Assembly: GCA_017477505.1 (NCBI GenBank)
Contig: JAFUVQ010000031.1
Location: 1-49,063 of the forward strand
DNA from: Eubacterium sp.
GTDB taxonomy: Bacteria; Bacillota; Clostridia; Lachnospirales; Lachnospiraceae
Length of the DNA: 49,063 nucleotides
Direction of reading: 5' to 3'
In this document: one piece after another, positions 1 to 6,432 of the stretch
Position numbering within the stretch: the first letter of the stretch is position 1
How the letters are laid out: each line of letters opens with the position of its first letter
Made by a program: the position numbers and the translations under genes
The notes under the pieces: generated by a model
The model's input: only the letters and a program-made list of their open reading frames with translations
The model's database searches: none
What the model was told of the DNA's origin: nothing

Positions 1-140
1 TGAAACATGGTGCAACAGTCTTCCTCGTAAGATCCTAGGATATCGAACTCCTGATGAGATATTTGAGGAAGAGCTGGATATCATCTACCAACAAGATGCA
101 GCCTAGATAGAAATGTCCAACTTGTTATTGCAATTTACGA
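1..140 (+). mobile_element. Right end of an IS30-family insertion sequence
   Basis: The window opens inside an insertion sequence. The transposase C-terminus ends at 106 and is followed by about 34 bases that end just before the ybaK start. This stretch (about 113-139, TTGTTATTGCAATTTACG) resembles the terminal inverted repeat of Firmicute IS30 elements as I remember them. The left end is outside the window, so the repeat pair and the target duplication cannot be confirmed. Confidence 0.6.
2..106 (+). CDS. IS30-family transposase, C-terminal end (partial)
   Basis: A frame open from the left edge runs to a TAG stop at 104-106. It encodes about 34 residues, including the NSLPRKILGYRTPDEIFEEE stretch. 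IS30 transposases characteristically end in N-x-RPRK-x-LGY-x-TP-x-E-x-F within their DDE integrase domain, and this matches closely. Only the last part of the protein is present, so catalytic residues are not visible and activity cannot be judged. The element reads toward ybaK and ends next to it. Confidence 0.75.
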   Translation, partial: ETWCNSLPRKILGYRTPDEIFEEELDIIYQQDAA

Positions 141-141
141 A

Positions 142-624
142 ATGAAAAAAGAAGAAAAAACAAATGTAATGCGTGTGCTGGACGGAAAGAAGATTCCGTA
201 CGAGAGTCACATGTATGAGCCAGATGCAACCATGACCGGTGAGGAGATAGCAGGTATTCTGGGTGAGGATACGTCGAAAGTATTTAAGACGCTGGTTACA
301 CAGGGAAAGAGCGGAGGATACTACGTATTTGTAGTTCCGGTAAAAGCGGAGCTTGACCTGAAGAAGGCCGCAAAGGCAGCGGGTGAGAAAGCAGTCAGCA
401 TGATAAAACAGAAGGAACTGCTCCCGCTGACGGGTTACGTGCACGGCGGCTGTTCACCAATAGGAATGAAGAAACAATTCCCTACATTTATCCATGAAAC
501 CGCAACCGGATTTGACAAAGTTTTCGTAAGTGCCGGCAAGGTTGGCTTTCAGATAGAACTTGCACCGGTGGATCTGATCAAAGTAGCGGGATGCAAGGTG
601 GCGGATATTACTGAAATTGACTGA
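142..624 (+). CDS. ybaK: YbaK/EbsC-family Cys-tRNA(Pro) deacylase
   Basis: This 160-residue protein covers the full YbaK/ProX editing domain. Family members hydrolyse Cys-tRNA(Pro) formed by mischarging prolyl-tRNA synthetase and act in the cytoplasm. Visible family features are the KTNVMRVLD N-terminus, the FKTLVTQG strand, the lysine-rich central helix and the HGGCSPIGMKK loop, whose lysines and glycines line the tRNA-end pocket. The ATG at 142 gives the N-terminus usual for the family, but no good ribosome site precedes it. An in-frame ATG at 169 would remove conserved residues. The gene begins right after an IS30 end, so its native promoter is probably displaced. Family assignment is secure; substrate specificity is inferred. 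Confidence 0.9.
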   Translation: MKKEEKTNVMRVLDGKKIPYESHMYEPDATMTGEEIAGILGEDTSKVFKTLVTQGKSGGYYVFVVPVKAELDLKKAAKAAGEKAVSMIKQKELLPLTGYVHGGCSPIGMKKQFPTFIHETATGFDKVFVSAGKVGFQIELAPVDLIKVAGCKVADITEID

Positions 625-688
625 TTTTGACAAGCTTTGACATAAATTGATAAATTTTGACGATTTTTCCGAATTTGAATGAAATTGA
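614..688 (+). repeat. Ten-base-phased TTGA repeat array
   Basis: TTGA recurs at exactly 10-base spacing at 617, 627, 637, 647 and 657, then in a second phase at 675 and 685. The surrounding decamers are similar (AAATTGACTG, TTTTGACAAG, TTTGACATAA). The array starts in the last ybaK codons and fills most of the gap before the thioesterase gene. Several units resemble a -35 box. The function is unknown. Confidence 0.6.
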
Positions 689-759
689 CTGGTTTTGTAA
701 ATATGATAATGATCAGTTGATTCGAAGAAATGATTTAAAATAAAGAAAAAAGGAGTAGT

Positions 760-1236
760 ATGAGTTACGAAAAAGGAACAAAAACATCTGAAGATTCAAG
801 GACAGAGACGATTCATTGTCCGCAGTATGAAGATATAAACGGCTTCGGAAGGCTTTTCGGTGGAAGGCTGATGGAGTGGATAGATACTGCAGCGGGAGTG
901 TGCGCCATAAGACATTCGGGACTTGTGGTTACAACGGCAGCGGTAGACCACCTGGAATTTAAGAGCGGAGCATATCTGGGTGATATAGTTGTGATTGTAG
1001 CAAAGGTTGTATATGTAGGCCGTTCTTCCATGGATGTCAGAGTTGACACCTATGTCGAGGACAAAGAAACAGGCATGAGACGCCCTATCAACCGCGCGTA
1101 TCTGACAGAGGTATGCGTCGACAAGGAGGGCAAGCCGATACCGGTTCCATATGGCCTTCAGCTTACAAATGAATCGGAGAAGGCAGAATTTGAGATCGCG
1201 AAGAAACGCCGCGAGGCAAAACGTAATCAAATCTGA
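760..1236 (+). CDS. Acyl-CoA thioesterase, hotdog fold (YciA/BACH type)
   Basis: The 158-residue product is a single hotdog domain of the cytosolic acyl-CoA thioester hydrolase family, which releases free CoA from acyl-CoAs. Visible family features are the early NGFGRLFGGRLMEWIDTAAG helix region, the AAVDHLEFKSGAYLGDIV strand containing the usual Asp, and the VYVGRSSMDVRV strand. An AAAAAAGGAGTAGT ribosome site lies just upstream of the ATG at 760. Acyl-chain preference cannot be read from the sequence. It is separated from ybaK by a repeat-containing gap and is probably transcribed with the gene that follows. Confidence 0.85.
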   Translation: MSYEKGTKTSEDSRTETIHCPQYEDINGFGRLFGGRLMEWIDTAAGVCAIRHSGLVVTTAAVDHLEFKSGAYLGDIVVIVAKVVYVGRSSMDVRVDTYVEDKETGMRRPINRAYLTEVCVDKEGKPIPVPYGLQLTNESEKAEFEIAKKRREAKRNQI

Positions 1237-1308
1237 TAAAAGCTGACAGAAAATGGATTATTAGAAGTACATGAGTAAGAAATTTGGTGTGATGTCAGGA
1301 GATAAACT

Positions 1309-1701
1309 ATGTCGAATATAATATTTGATTCCAGATTGGTGAAAGCTCTGGAATGCCTCAGGTACCTTGCGGACTTTGCCGGCAGGGACGAGGCATTTAC
1401 AGATAAGCTATGGACCGGACTTCTGGGTGACGGCCTTCTTATGGAAGAATTCATGTATTACGTGGATAATAAAACATTCATGGACAAATATAAGATTGCC
1501 GGGTACGGCCTCACCGACCTATACTTCTTCAATATGAGAAATGTAGAGATTAAGCAGGACATCGGCAAGAATTACGCCGACTGCAACAAAGAAGCGCTGG
1601 CCCTCGATACATTTATGACCATGCTTGAGATGAAAGCAGATCCGGAAAAATACATCCGATGGCTCGATAAAGGACCGGGGATGGATAGGTTTTATGATTG
1701 A
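1309..1701 (+). CDS. Unrecognised 130-residue protein
   Basis: I do not recognise this protein. It is acidic and predicted mostly helical, with no signal peptide or membrane segment. It is rich in aromatic residues (MEEFMYYVDN, DLYFFNMRN) and ends in a charged tail (WLDKGPGMDRFYD). A CAGGAGAT ribosome site sits before the ATG at 1309. It lies 72 bases after the thioesterase on the same strand and may be cotranscribed with it. Its codon use resembles the neighbouring genes, so I take it as a real, probably lineage-restricted gene. Confidence 0.65.
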   Translation: MSNIIFDSRLVKALECLRYLADFAGRDEAFTDKLWTGLLGDGLLMEEFMYYVDNKTFMDKYKIAGYGLTDLYFFNMRNVEIKQDIGKNYADCNKEALALDTFMTMLEMKADPEKYIRWLDKGPGMDRFYD

Positions 1702-1778
1702 TAATTCCCCAAAACATGCCTTAAAAACATGGTTTTGGGGAATTATCGCGTATATATTGACATATAATTCCCCAAAAC
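1701..1778. repeat. Three copies of ATAATTCCCCAAAAC, two forming a hairpin
   Basis: ATAATTCCCCAAAAC occurs at 1701-1715, its exact complement at 1732-1746, and a third direct copy at 1764-1778. The first pair forms a 15-base-pair hairpin with a 16-base loop that starts at the stop of the preceding gene. There is no T-run after it, so it is not a classical intrinsic terminator. The third copy sits 52 bases before the ATPase start and could be an operator. Confidence 0.7.
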
Positions 1779-1829
1779 ATATAATTCATATATAAAGAGT
1801 ATTCAGCTTTGAAAGTGTAGGTGATAGTA

Positions 1830-3248
1830 ATGATTGGAAGAAATGAAGAATTGAAAACCCTTCAAGAACTATTATCAAGCAACAAACCTGAATTTGTTGC
1901 TCTATATGGGCGAAGGAGAGTCGGCAAAACCTATCTGATAAAAGAATTCTTTAATAATACATTTTCATTTTATGTGACTGGAGTTCAAAACAGTACAAGT
2001 AAAATGCAACTTCGAATCTTTAAGGAAGCACTTGTCAAATATGGTGATAAAAACAAAGCGGTTCCAAAGGATTGGTTTGAAGCATTTGCGAGGCTGGAAC
2101 AACTGTTACAAAGCAATGACGTATACACGGATTATGCGTCGGGCAAGAAAATAGTTTTCCTGGATGAACTACCTTGGATGGACAGTCCCAGATCAGACTT
2201 TAAAAGCGCTCTGGATTATTTTTGGAATAGCTGGGGTTCCTCAGAAAAAGATCTGATTCTTATCGTCTGCGGTTCAGCTACATCATGGATAATTAATAAC
2301 ATAGTCAAGGACACAGGAGGCTTTTATAATCGACTCACTAAGCAGATAAGGCTTATGCCATTTAATCTCAGCGAATGTCAGAAGTTTCTCGAATCCAATA
2401 ATATTCATTTCAATAGGAAACAGATTGTTGAGAGTTATATGATATTTGGTGGAATTCCCTATTATCTCAATTATCTGAAGCCAGGGTACAGTCTTGCTCA
2501 GAATATTGAAATGCTATTCTTTCATGAAAATGGACCGCTTCGCTATGAAGTTGATCAGCTCTTCAAAGCTCTTTTCCGTAATTCACAGCAATATATAGAT
2601 ATTATCAGAGAATTGTCAAAGACTAAATATGGGCGTACCAGAAATGAACTGCTTGAAAGTGGAAAGACTGTTACAGGAAAAGAACTGACTGCATGCCTTG
2701 AAAACTTAGAACAATGCGGATTTATAAGAAAATATACAGACTTTAAAACACCAAAAAACGGCTGTCATTTCCAGTTGATCGATCCACTCTGCCTTTTCTA
2801 TTTATATTTTATTGAAAATGAAAGGATAGACTCCTGGCTCGGCATATTGGGAACTCCAAAACATAGTAGTTGGTGCGGGTTGGCATTTGAAAAGGTATGT
2901 CTGCAACATACAAATCAAATGAAGAAAGCCCTGGGGATATCAGGTATTACAAGCAGGGAATTCTCCTGGTCAAGTAAGAACAGTACTCCTGGGGCTCAGA
3001 TAGATCTTATCATTGACAGAAATGACGAAGTAATCAATATCTGTGAAATGAAATACTACAAAGAAGCCTTCACCATAAACTCAAAATATGAAGACTCTCT
3101 TAACTACAAATTAGCTACATTTCAAAAGGAAACAAATACCACAAAAGCACTATGGATAACACTTATCACATTTGCAGGCCTGAATCATAACGAGCATTCC
3201 GGAAATGTGATTTGCGAACTGACTGCCGATGATCTTTTTACGGAATAA
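1830..3248 (+). CDS. ATPase with C-terminal DUF234 nuclease-like domain
   Basis: This 472-residue protein belongs to the archaeal-type ATPase/DUF234 family. An N-terminal P-loop domain carries Walker A (YGRRRVGKTYL, about residues 26-36) and Walker B (KIVFLDELPW), followed by a winged-helix region. The C-terminal domain has D-x-I-I-D and CEMKYYKE signatures consistent with a PD-(D/E)XK nuclease fold. The cellular role of the family is unknown. I prefer ATG 1830 to the in-frame GTG at 1821, because AGGTGA at 1819-1824 is correctly spaced for the ATG. The gene stands alone behind the hairpin repeat. Confidence 0.85.
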   Translation: MIGRNEELKTLQELLSSNKPEFVALYGRRRVGKTYLIKEFFNNTFSFYVTGVQNSTSKMQLRIFKEALVKYGDKNKAVPKDWFEAFARLEQLLQSNDVYTDYASGKKIVFLDELPWMDSPRSDFKSALDYFWNSWGSSEKDLILIVCGSATSWIINNIVKDTGGFYNRLTKQIRLMPFNLSECQKFLESNNIHFNRKQIVESYMIFGGIPYYLNYLKPGYSLAQNIEMLFFHENGPLRYEVDQLFKALFRNSQQYIDIIRELSKTKYGRTRNELLESGKTVTGKELTACLENLEQCGFIRKYTDFKTPKNGCHFQLIDPLCLFYLYFIENERIDSWLGILGTPKHSSWCGLAFEKVCLQHTNQMKKALGISGITSREFSWSSKNSTPGAQIDLIIDRNDEVINICEMKYYKEAFTINSKYEDSLNYKLATFQKETNTTKALWITLITFAGLNHNEHSGNVICELTADDLFTE

Positions 3249-3273
3249 AATATATTGAAAAGGTAGAAACATA

Positions 3274-3369
3274 GATCTGAACGGATATACACTTTATGTA
3301 GATGGAAAGGTGTATGAGGAAGGAACCGAAGGCGAACGCCCTGAGAAACCGGGTGAAAAATCTGAATAA
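3274..3369 (+). pseudogene. Short coding remnant, C-terminal end of a lost gene
   Basis: A 31-codon open stretch without a start codon encodes YTLYVDGKVYEEGTEGERP followed by a proline/lysine/glutamate tail and a TAA stop. The Y-x-L-Y-V-D-G-K pattern resembles extracellular repeat proteins, such as the YYVDGEVYY stretch in the CotH protein of this window, but it is too short to assign. It is probably debris from rearrangement between the ATPase gene and the inverted Rpn remnant. Confidence 0.3.
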
Positions 3370-3421
3370 GCAGTGATATTCCACCGGCAGAGTCAGATGG
3401 AACTAAGTATATAGAGATAAT

Positions 3422-3452
3422 AAAAAAGTGCCCGCAGGATTATTCTGCGGGC
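3422..3452 (-). terminator. Intrinsic terminator for the minus-strand Rpn remnant
   Basis: GCCCGCAG (3430-3437) pairs perfectly with CTGCGGGC (3445-3452) around a 7-base loop. On the minus strand this hairpin is followed by a T-run, the complement of A 3422-3427. It lies just downstream of the minus-strand stop at 3465. Confidence 0.85.
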
Positions 3453-3464
3453 AACTTGCATATA

Positions 3465-3749
3465 TTACTTTTCTATAAGAGCAGTATCGATAATCTTTCT
3501 TGCCGTTTCTTCGTCGATATCAAAAGACTCTTTTAAATCCTGAAGGAGGTCCAACTCCGACATTCCTTTTCTCAACTTACGAATGGAGTAGTCAATACGA
3601 TCCCTGAAAAGAGCAACTTCCGCAGCCTCTTCCCTCTGTACAGCAACATCCTCATCATAGTTATATTCGCCGAATACCATATTGATAACCTCCGAACTTC
3701 TTGAGATAAGATACTCCCTCAATATATAGCCGATTCTGGCCTCCGTCAA
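3465..3749 (-). pseudogene. Rpn-family nuclease/transposase, C-terminal remnant
   Basis: About 94 residues remain, reading from a doubtful TTG. They include EARIGYILREYL, SRSSEVINMVFGEYNYDEDV and a terminal helical region (DLKESFDIDEETARKIIDTAL). This is the usual tail of Rpn (recombination-promoting nuclease, PD-(D/E)XK) proteins in Lachnospiraceae. The frame continues upstream to about 3784 without a start, then meets a stop, so the catalytic N-terminal domain is gone. It shares a near-identical segment with the plus-strand remnant at 5987-6286, in inverted orientation. It has kept its own terminator. Confidence 0.75.
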
Positions 3750-3825
3750 GAGGTAAATTGTGGGTAAAAAGAGGTTCTACAAAGATGAATATGGTCCAAA
3801 AACTTCGGTAGTTTTCGTTGTGATG

Positions 3826-3834
3826 TGTTATAAT
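3826..3834 (+). promoter_or_regulatory. Possible extended -10 promoter of the DUF3990 cassette
   Basis: TGTTATAAT is a consensus extended -10 box (TG-N-TATAAT). No good -35 box lies 16-18 bases upstream. The position, about 190 bases before the DUF3990 start, leaves a long leader that includes the palindrome at 3957. A promoter nearer the gene is also possible. Confidence 0.35.
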
Positions 3835-3956
3835 ATCATGTAGTATAAGACGGTTCAGATGGCAGAAATGGCGTACAATACTGTGATGTAGGCAAAGTGA
3901 ACCATTAGCAGTAGATTTATGAAATAATAAACATTAACATAGGTAACATACATAAG

Positions 3957-3972
3957 CATGGCATATGCCATG
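3957..3972. promoter_or_regulatory. 16-bp perfect palindrome upstream of the DUF3990 cassette
   Basis: CATGGCATATGCCATG is a perfect palindrome 50 bases before the DUF3990 start codon. Its length and place suit an operator for a dimeric regulator, as expected for an autoregulated toxin-antitoxin operon. That role is inference. Confidence 0.45.
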
Positions 3973-4021
3973 ATAAGCATAGAATTGTTTGCGAAATAGA
4001 TTAAGAGGAAACTAAAGTATT

Positions 4022-4738
4022 ATGGATATAAGAACTATATATCACGGTGGTGATACAGAAGTGAGAAAACCGCTCTACGGCAAAGGTAAATCAGATAACG
4101 ATTACGGCAGTGGATTCTATACAACAGAAGATATTGATAGTGCAAAAGAGTGGGCTATCATTAATGGACAGGAAGGCAAAGCGGTATGCAGCATATATGA
4201 GATAGATTTTGACGGACTGAATGTACTACATCTTGATGACTATGGAACACTTGCATGGATATCTGAGGTTATCAATAACCGTGGAACGGACAACGAGATC
4301 AACGCGGAGATTGGGCAAATCATTGCTGGTAAATATAAAGTTGATACCTCAAACGCAGACATAATCGTCGGGTACAGAGCAGATGATAGTTATATTAAAG
4401 TTGTTGATGCATTTCTTGAAGGCAAGCTCACTATCGAAGAGGTAGATAAAATGTTTCGGAAAGGGAATCTAGGGACACAGGTCTTTATCAAGAGCCCAAA
4501 AGCATTTGATGAAATAAGATTTATCAATGCGGAAATTGTAAATGAAGAGCAGGGGTATGGTGACTACGATCGGAAAGCGAGACGAGAAGTATCAGACTTT
4601 CTGAACGCAAGGGAAAGAGCTATAAAAATTGATGGACTTGACGTATCTTCTCTAGGTTTGACAGTTCGCGATGCAATTAATAGTTATTTACAATATCAAA
4701 ATGATGCAGGATATGGATATTACGTTTCAGAGAACTAG
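4022..4738 (+). CDS. DUF3990 protein, ADP-ribosyltransferase-like
   Basis: The N-terminal half of this 238-residue protein matches DUF3990, which as I recall belongs to the ADP-ribosyltransferase superfamily. Visible are YHGG with His8, the GSGFYTTED motif with Tyr33, the following AKEWA helix, and the late strand GTQVFIKSPKAFDEIRF with Gln153. These would fit a His-Tyr-Gln version of the catalytic triad. The last 65 residues are a helical, charged extension. It has no signal peptide and is cytoplasmic. It is first in a three-gene set ending in a NADAR protein, so I infer an ADP-ribosylating toxin or effector with its reversal enzyme. AAGAGGAAAC precedes the ATG. The DUF3990 match is strong; the activity is inferred. 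Confidence 0.8.
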   Translation: MDIRTIYHGGDTEVRKPLYGKGKSDNDYGSGFYTTEDIDSAKEWAIINGQEGKAVCSIYEIDFDGLNVLHLDDYGTLAWISEVINNRGTDNEINAEIGQIIAGKYKVDTSNADIIVGYRADDSYIKVVDAFLEGKLTIEEVDKMFRKGNLGTQVFIKSPKAFDEIRFINAEIVNEEQGYGDYDRKARREVSDFLNARERAIKIDGLDVSSLGLTVRDAINSYLQYQNDAGYGYYVSEN

Positions 4739-4779
4739 ATTCTGCTTTCGATGAAAGCAAAAGAGAGGTGGCGTTGATT

Positions 4780-5238
4780 ATGATTCAGACTGAAAATGTT
4801 GCATATGATAAGCTATATCTAAATGATGTGATGAAGGTTCACAGGTATTTGTTTTTCCTAATGGAGAAAAATACAGAGTATAGCACATTTTCTATGATTG
4901 ATAATTATATGAGATATTCCCACATTCGCAGTAGAATTGATAAGGGAAATTGGAGTGCACTCAACAAAAGTGGGAAGCAACTCTATAATGATATTCCGTT
5001 TGAACGTTGCCTAAAGGCTAAACATCAAGATGAATATGACGACATTCTTTTAGGGTGGATTGCAGATATGTATGTGCTTATGCAATGGAGATATAACTTT
5101 ACGTCATCGTTTCTTAGTGTGGTTTTACCAGCTTCTGAAATGTACAAGGCATATTTTCCTCTTCATGAAACTTCATATGATAATGCGTGCGAAAAACTAT
5201 ATCACAGATATTTTAAGGACGGTGAAGTAAATGAATAA
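4780..5238 (+). CDS. Unrecognised 152-residue protein between DUF3990 and NADAR genes
   Basis: I do not recognise this family. The protein is predicted all-helical, rich in Tyr, Met and Asp, and has no signal peptide or clear membrane span. Distinctive stretches are IRSRIDKGNWSALNKSG, CLKAKHQDEYDDILLGWIAD, the aromatic MYVLMQWRYNF and AYFPLHETSYDNACEKLY. A GAGGTGG ribosome site eight bases upstream favours the ATG at 4780 over the in-frame GTG at 4768. The gene starts 41 bases after the DUF3990 stop and overlaps the NADAR start by 8 bases, so it is almost certainly translated with them. It could be a toxin-neutralising, targeting or sensing partner. Confidence 0.75.
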   Translation: MIQTENVAYDKLYLNDVMKVHRYLFFLMEKNTEYSTFSMIDNYMRYSHIRSRIDKGNWSALNKSGKQLYNDIPFERCLKAKHQDEYDDILLGWIADMYVLMQWRYNFTSSFLSVVLPASEMYKAYFPLHETSYDNACEKLYHRYFKDGEVNE

Positions 5239-5680
5239 GATTGATTCATTTAGAGATGAATATTTTTTTCTGAGTAACTTCTATGCTGCGCCGGTTTTCT
5301 ATGATGGATTAATATATCAGAATAACGAGGCCGCTTTTCAGGCTCAAAAATGTATCGAAAAGAAAGACCGCGAGGCGTTTACAACGATGAATCCCTCAGA
5401 GGCAAAACATGTAGGTCGCAAGGTAGACCTTCGAAAGGATTGGGAAAAGGTTAAGGTTTCACTTATGTCTGAAATAGTCCGTGCAAAGTTTGAGCAGAAT
5501 CCTGAACTTGCTGATAAACTCCTTGCTACGGGTGAAACCTATCTTGAAGAAGGCAACACTTGGGGTGACCGTATCTGGGGAACAGTGAATGGTCAGGGGG
5601 CAAACCGCCTTGGCATCATCCTTATGGAAATTAGAGAAGAACTGAAAGAGAAAAGGACAGAAGAAATGGAAAATCTTTAG
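5231..5680 (+). CDS. NADAR-domain (YbiA/DUF1768) N-glycosidase-like protein
   Basis: This 149-residue protein is a complete NADAR domain. Visible motifs are FLSNFYAAP at the start, the NNEAAFQAQK helix (in place of the common VEHAYQA), and the C-terminal GNTWGDRIWG signature followed by GANRLG. NADAR proteins act on N-glycosidic bonds: YbiA-type members act on riboflavin intermediates, and some remove ADP-ribose from guanine in DNA, antagonising DarT1-type toxins. Beside a DUF3990 gene, the ADP-ribose-removing role is the better guess. The gene overlaps the preceding gene by 8 bases, implying translational coupling. Family call is firm; substrate is inferred. Confidence 0.85.
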   Translation: MNKIDSFRDEYFFLSNFYAAPVFYDGLIYQNNEAAFQAQKCIEKKDREAFTTMNPSEAKHVGRKVDLRKDWEKVKVSLMSEIVRAKFEQNPELADKLLATGETYLEEGNTWGDRIWGTVNGQGANRLGIILMEIREELKEKRTEEMENL

Positions 5681-5986
5681 TCAGAGCGCAATGTGCAATA
5701 TTTGTATCAAGATATATGAATAATGCAAAGTGATTTATTATGAAAATGCGGGGTTGACTTGATAGTCGGCCTCGCATAATTTACTATATCTGCATATGAG
5801 AAAAAAGCGAACTTCGTTATTTGTTTATAACCTGTTCATACTCTGTTGATAACCCCGAAAATCGAGGCAACAAACACTAGCAAAGTACTTATTTACGTCA
5901 CAATTTATTGCTTGACGAAGCCCATTTTCGGCTATATATTTAAATTGGTGGTCATGTTTATTCATCATGATTGTTTTAAGCGGTAG
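5681..5986. other. Gene-free stretch between the NADAR gene and the Rpn remnant
   Basis: About 300 AT-rich bases with no credible gene. A weak hairpin, TGCGGGG at about 5746 with CCTCGCA near 5772, may terminate the cassette but lacks a T-run. Nothing else stands out. Confidence 0.5.
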
Positions 5987-6286
5987 TATCTTATTTCAAG
6001 AAGTTCGGAGGTATTCAATATGGTATTCGGTGAGTATAATTACGAAGAGGATATTGCCGTACAGAGGGAAGAGGCTGCTGAAAAAGCTGCTGAGATAGCT
6101 ACTGAAGTAGCCACTGTAAAAGCCAATGAAGCGAACAATTTAAAATTCGCAACTAAGATGCTCGCAAGAGGTAAAACTTCTGAAGAGGTTATCTCGGAGC
6201 TGATGGATATTTTTGATCTGGATGAGTCCACAGCAAGAAAGGCAGTTGAAGCTGCTGTCAAGGAATCAATTAGTCAGATTCAATAA
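5987..6286 (+). pseudogene. Rpn-family nuclease/transposase, C-terminal remnant
   Basis: An open frame begins just after a TAG at 5984 and encodes YLISRSSEVFNMVFGEYNY, an alanine/glutamate-rich linker, and a helical tail (ELMDIFDLDESTARKAVEAA). An internal ATG at 6020 would give 88 residues. Homologues are about 300 residues long with an N-terminal PD-(D/E)XK domain that is absent here. The DNA closely matches the inverted remnant at 3465-3749 over the SRSSEV to QREEAAE segment. A small protein could still be made from 6020, but loss of function is more likely. Confidence 0.75.
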
Positions 6287-6307
6287 TAATTGTTTAACTA
6301 TGAAATC

Positions 6308-6344
6308 AAATGTCGGCTGTACCCATATGAGATAGCCGACATTT
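6308..6344 (+). terminator. Intrinsic terminator-like hairpin after the Rpn remnant
   Basis: AAATGTCGGCT (6308-6318) pairs with AGCCGACATTT (6334-6344) around a 15-base loop and runs into GGTTTA. It separates the accessory segment from sbcD. The poor T-run lowers confidence somewhat. Confidence 0.7.
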
Positions 6345-6432
6345 GGTTTATGATGTGTCCGGAATGATGGGTGGATCTCATTGGTATGGTATATAGTTGG
6401 GGATAGTCAGGTTTTAGTCACGGGGGTGCAGC

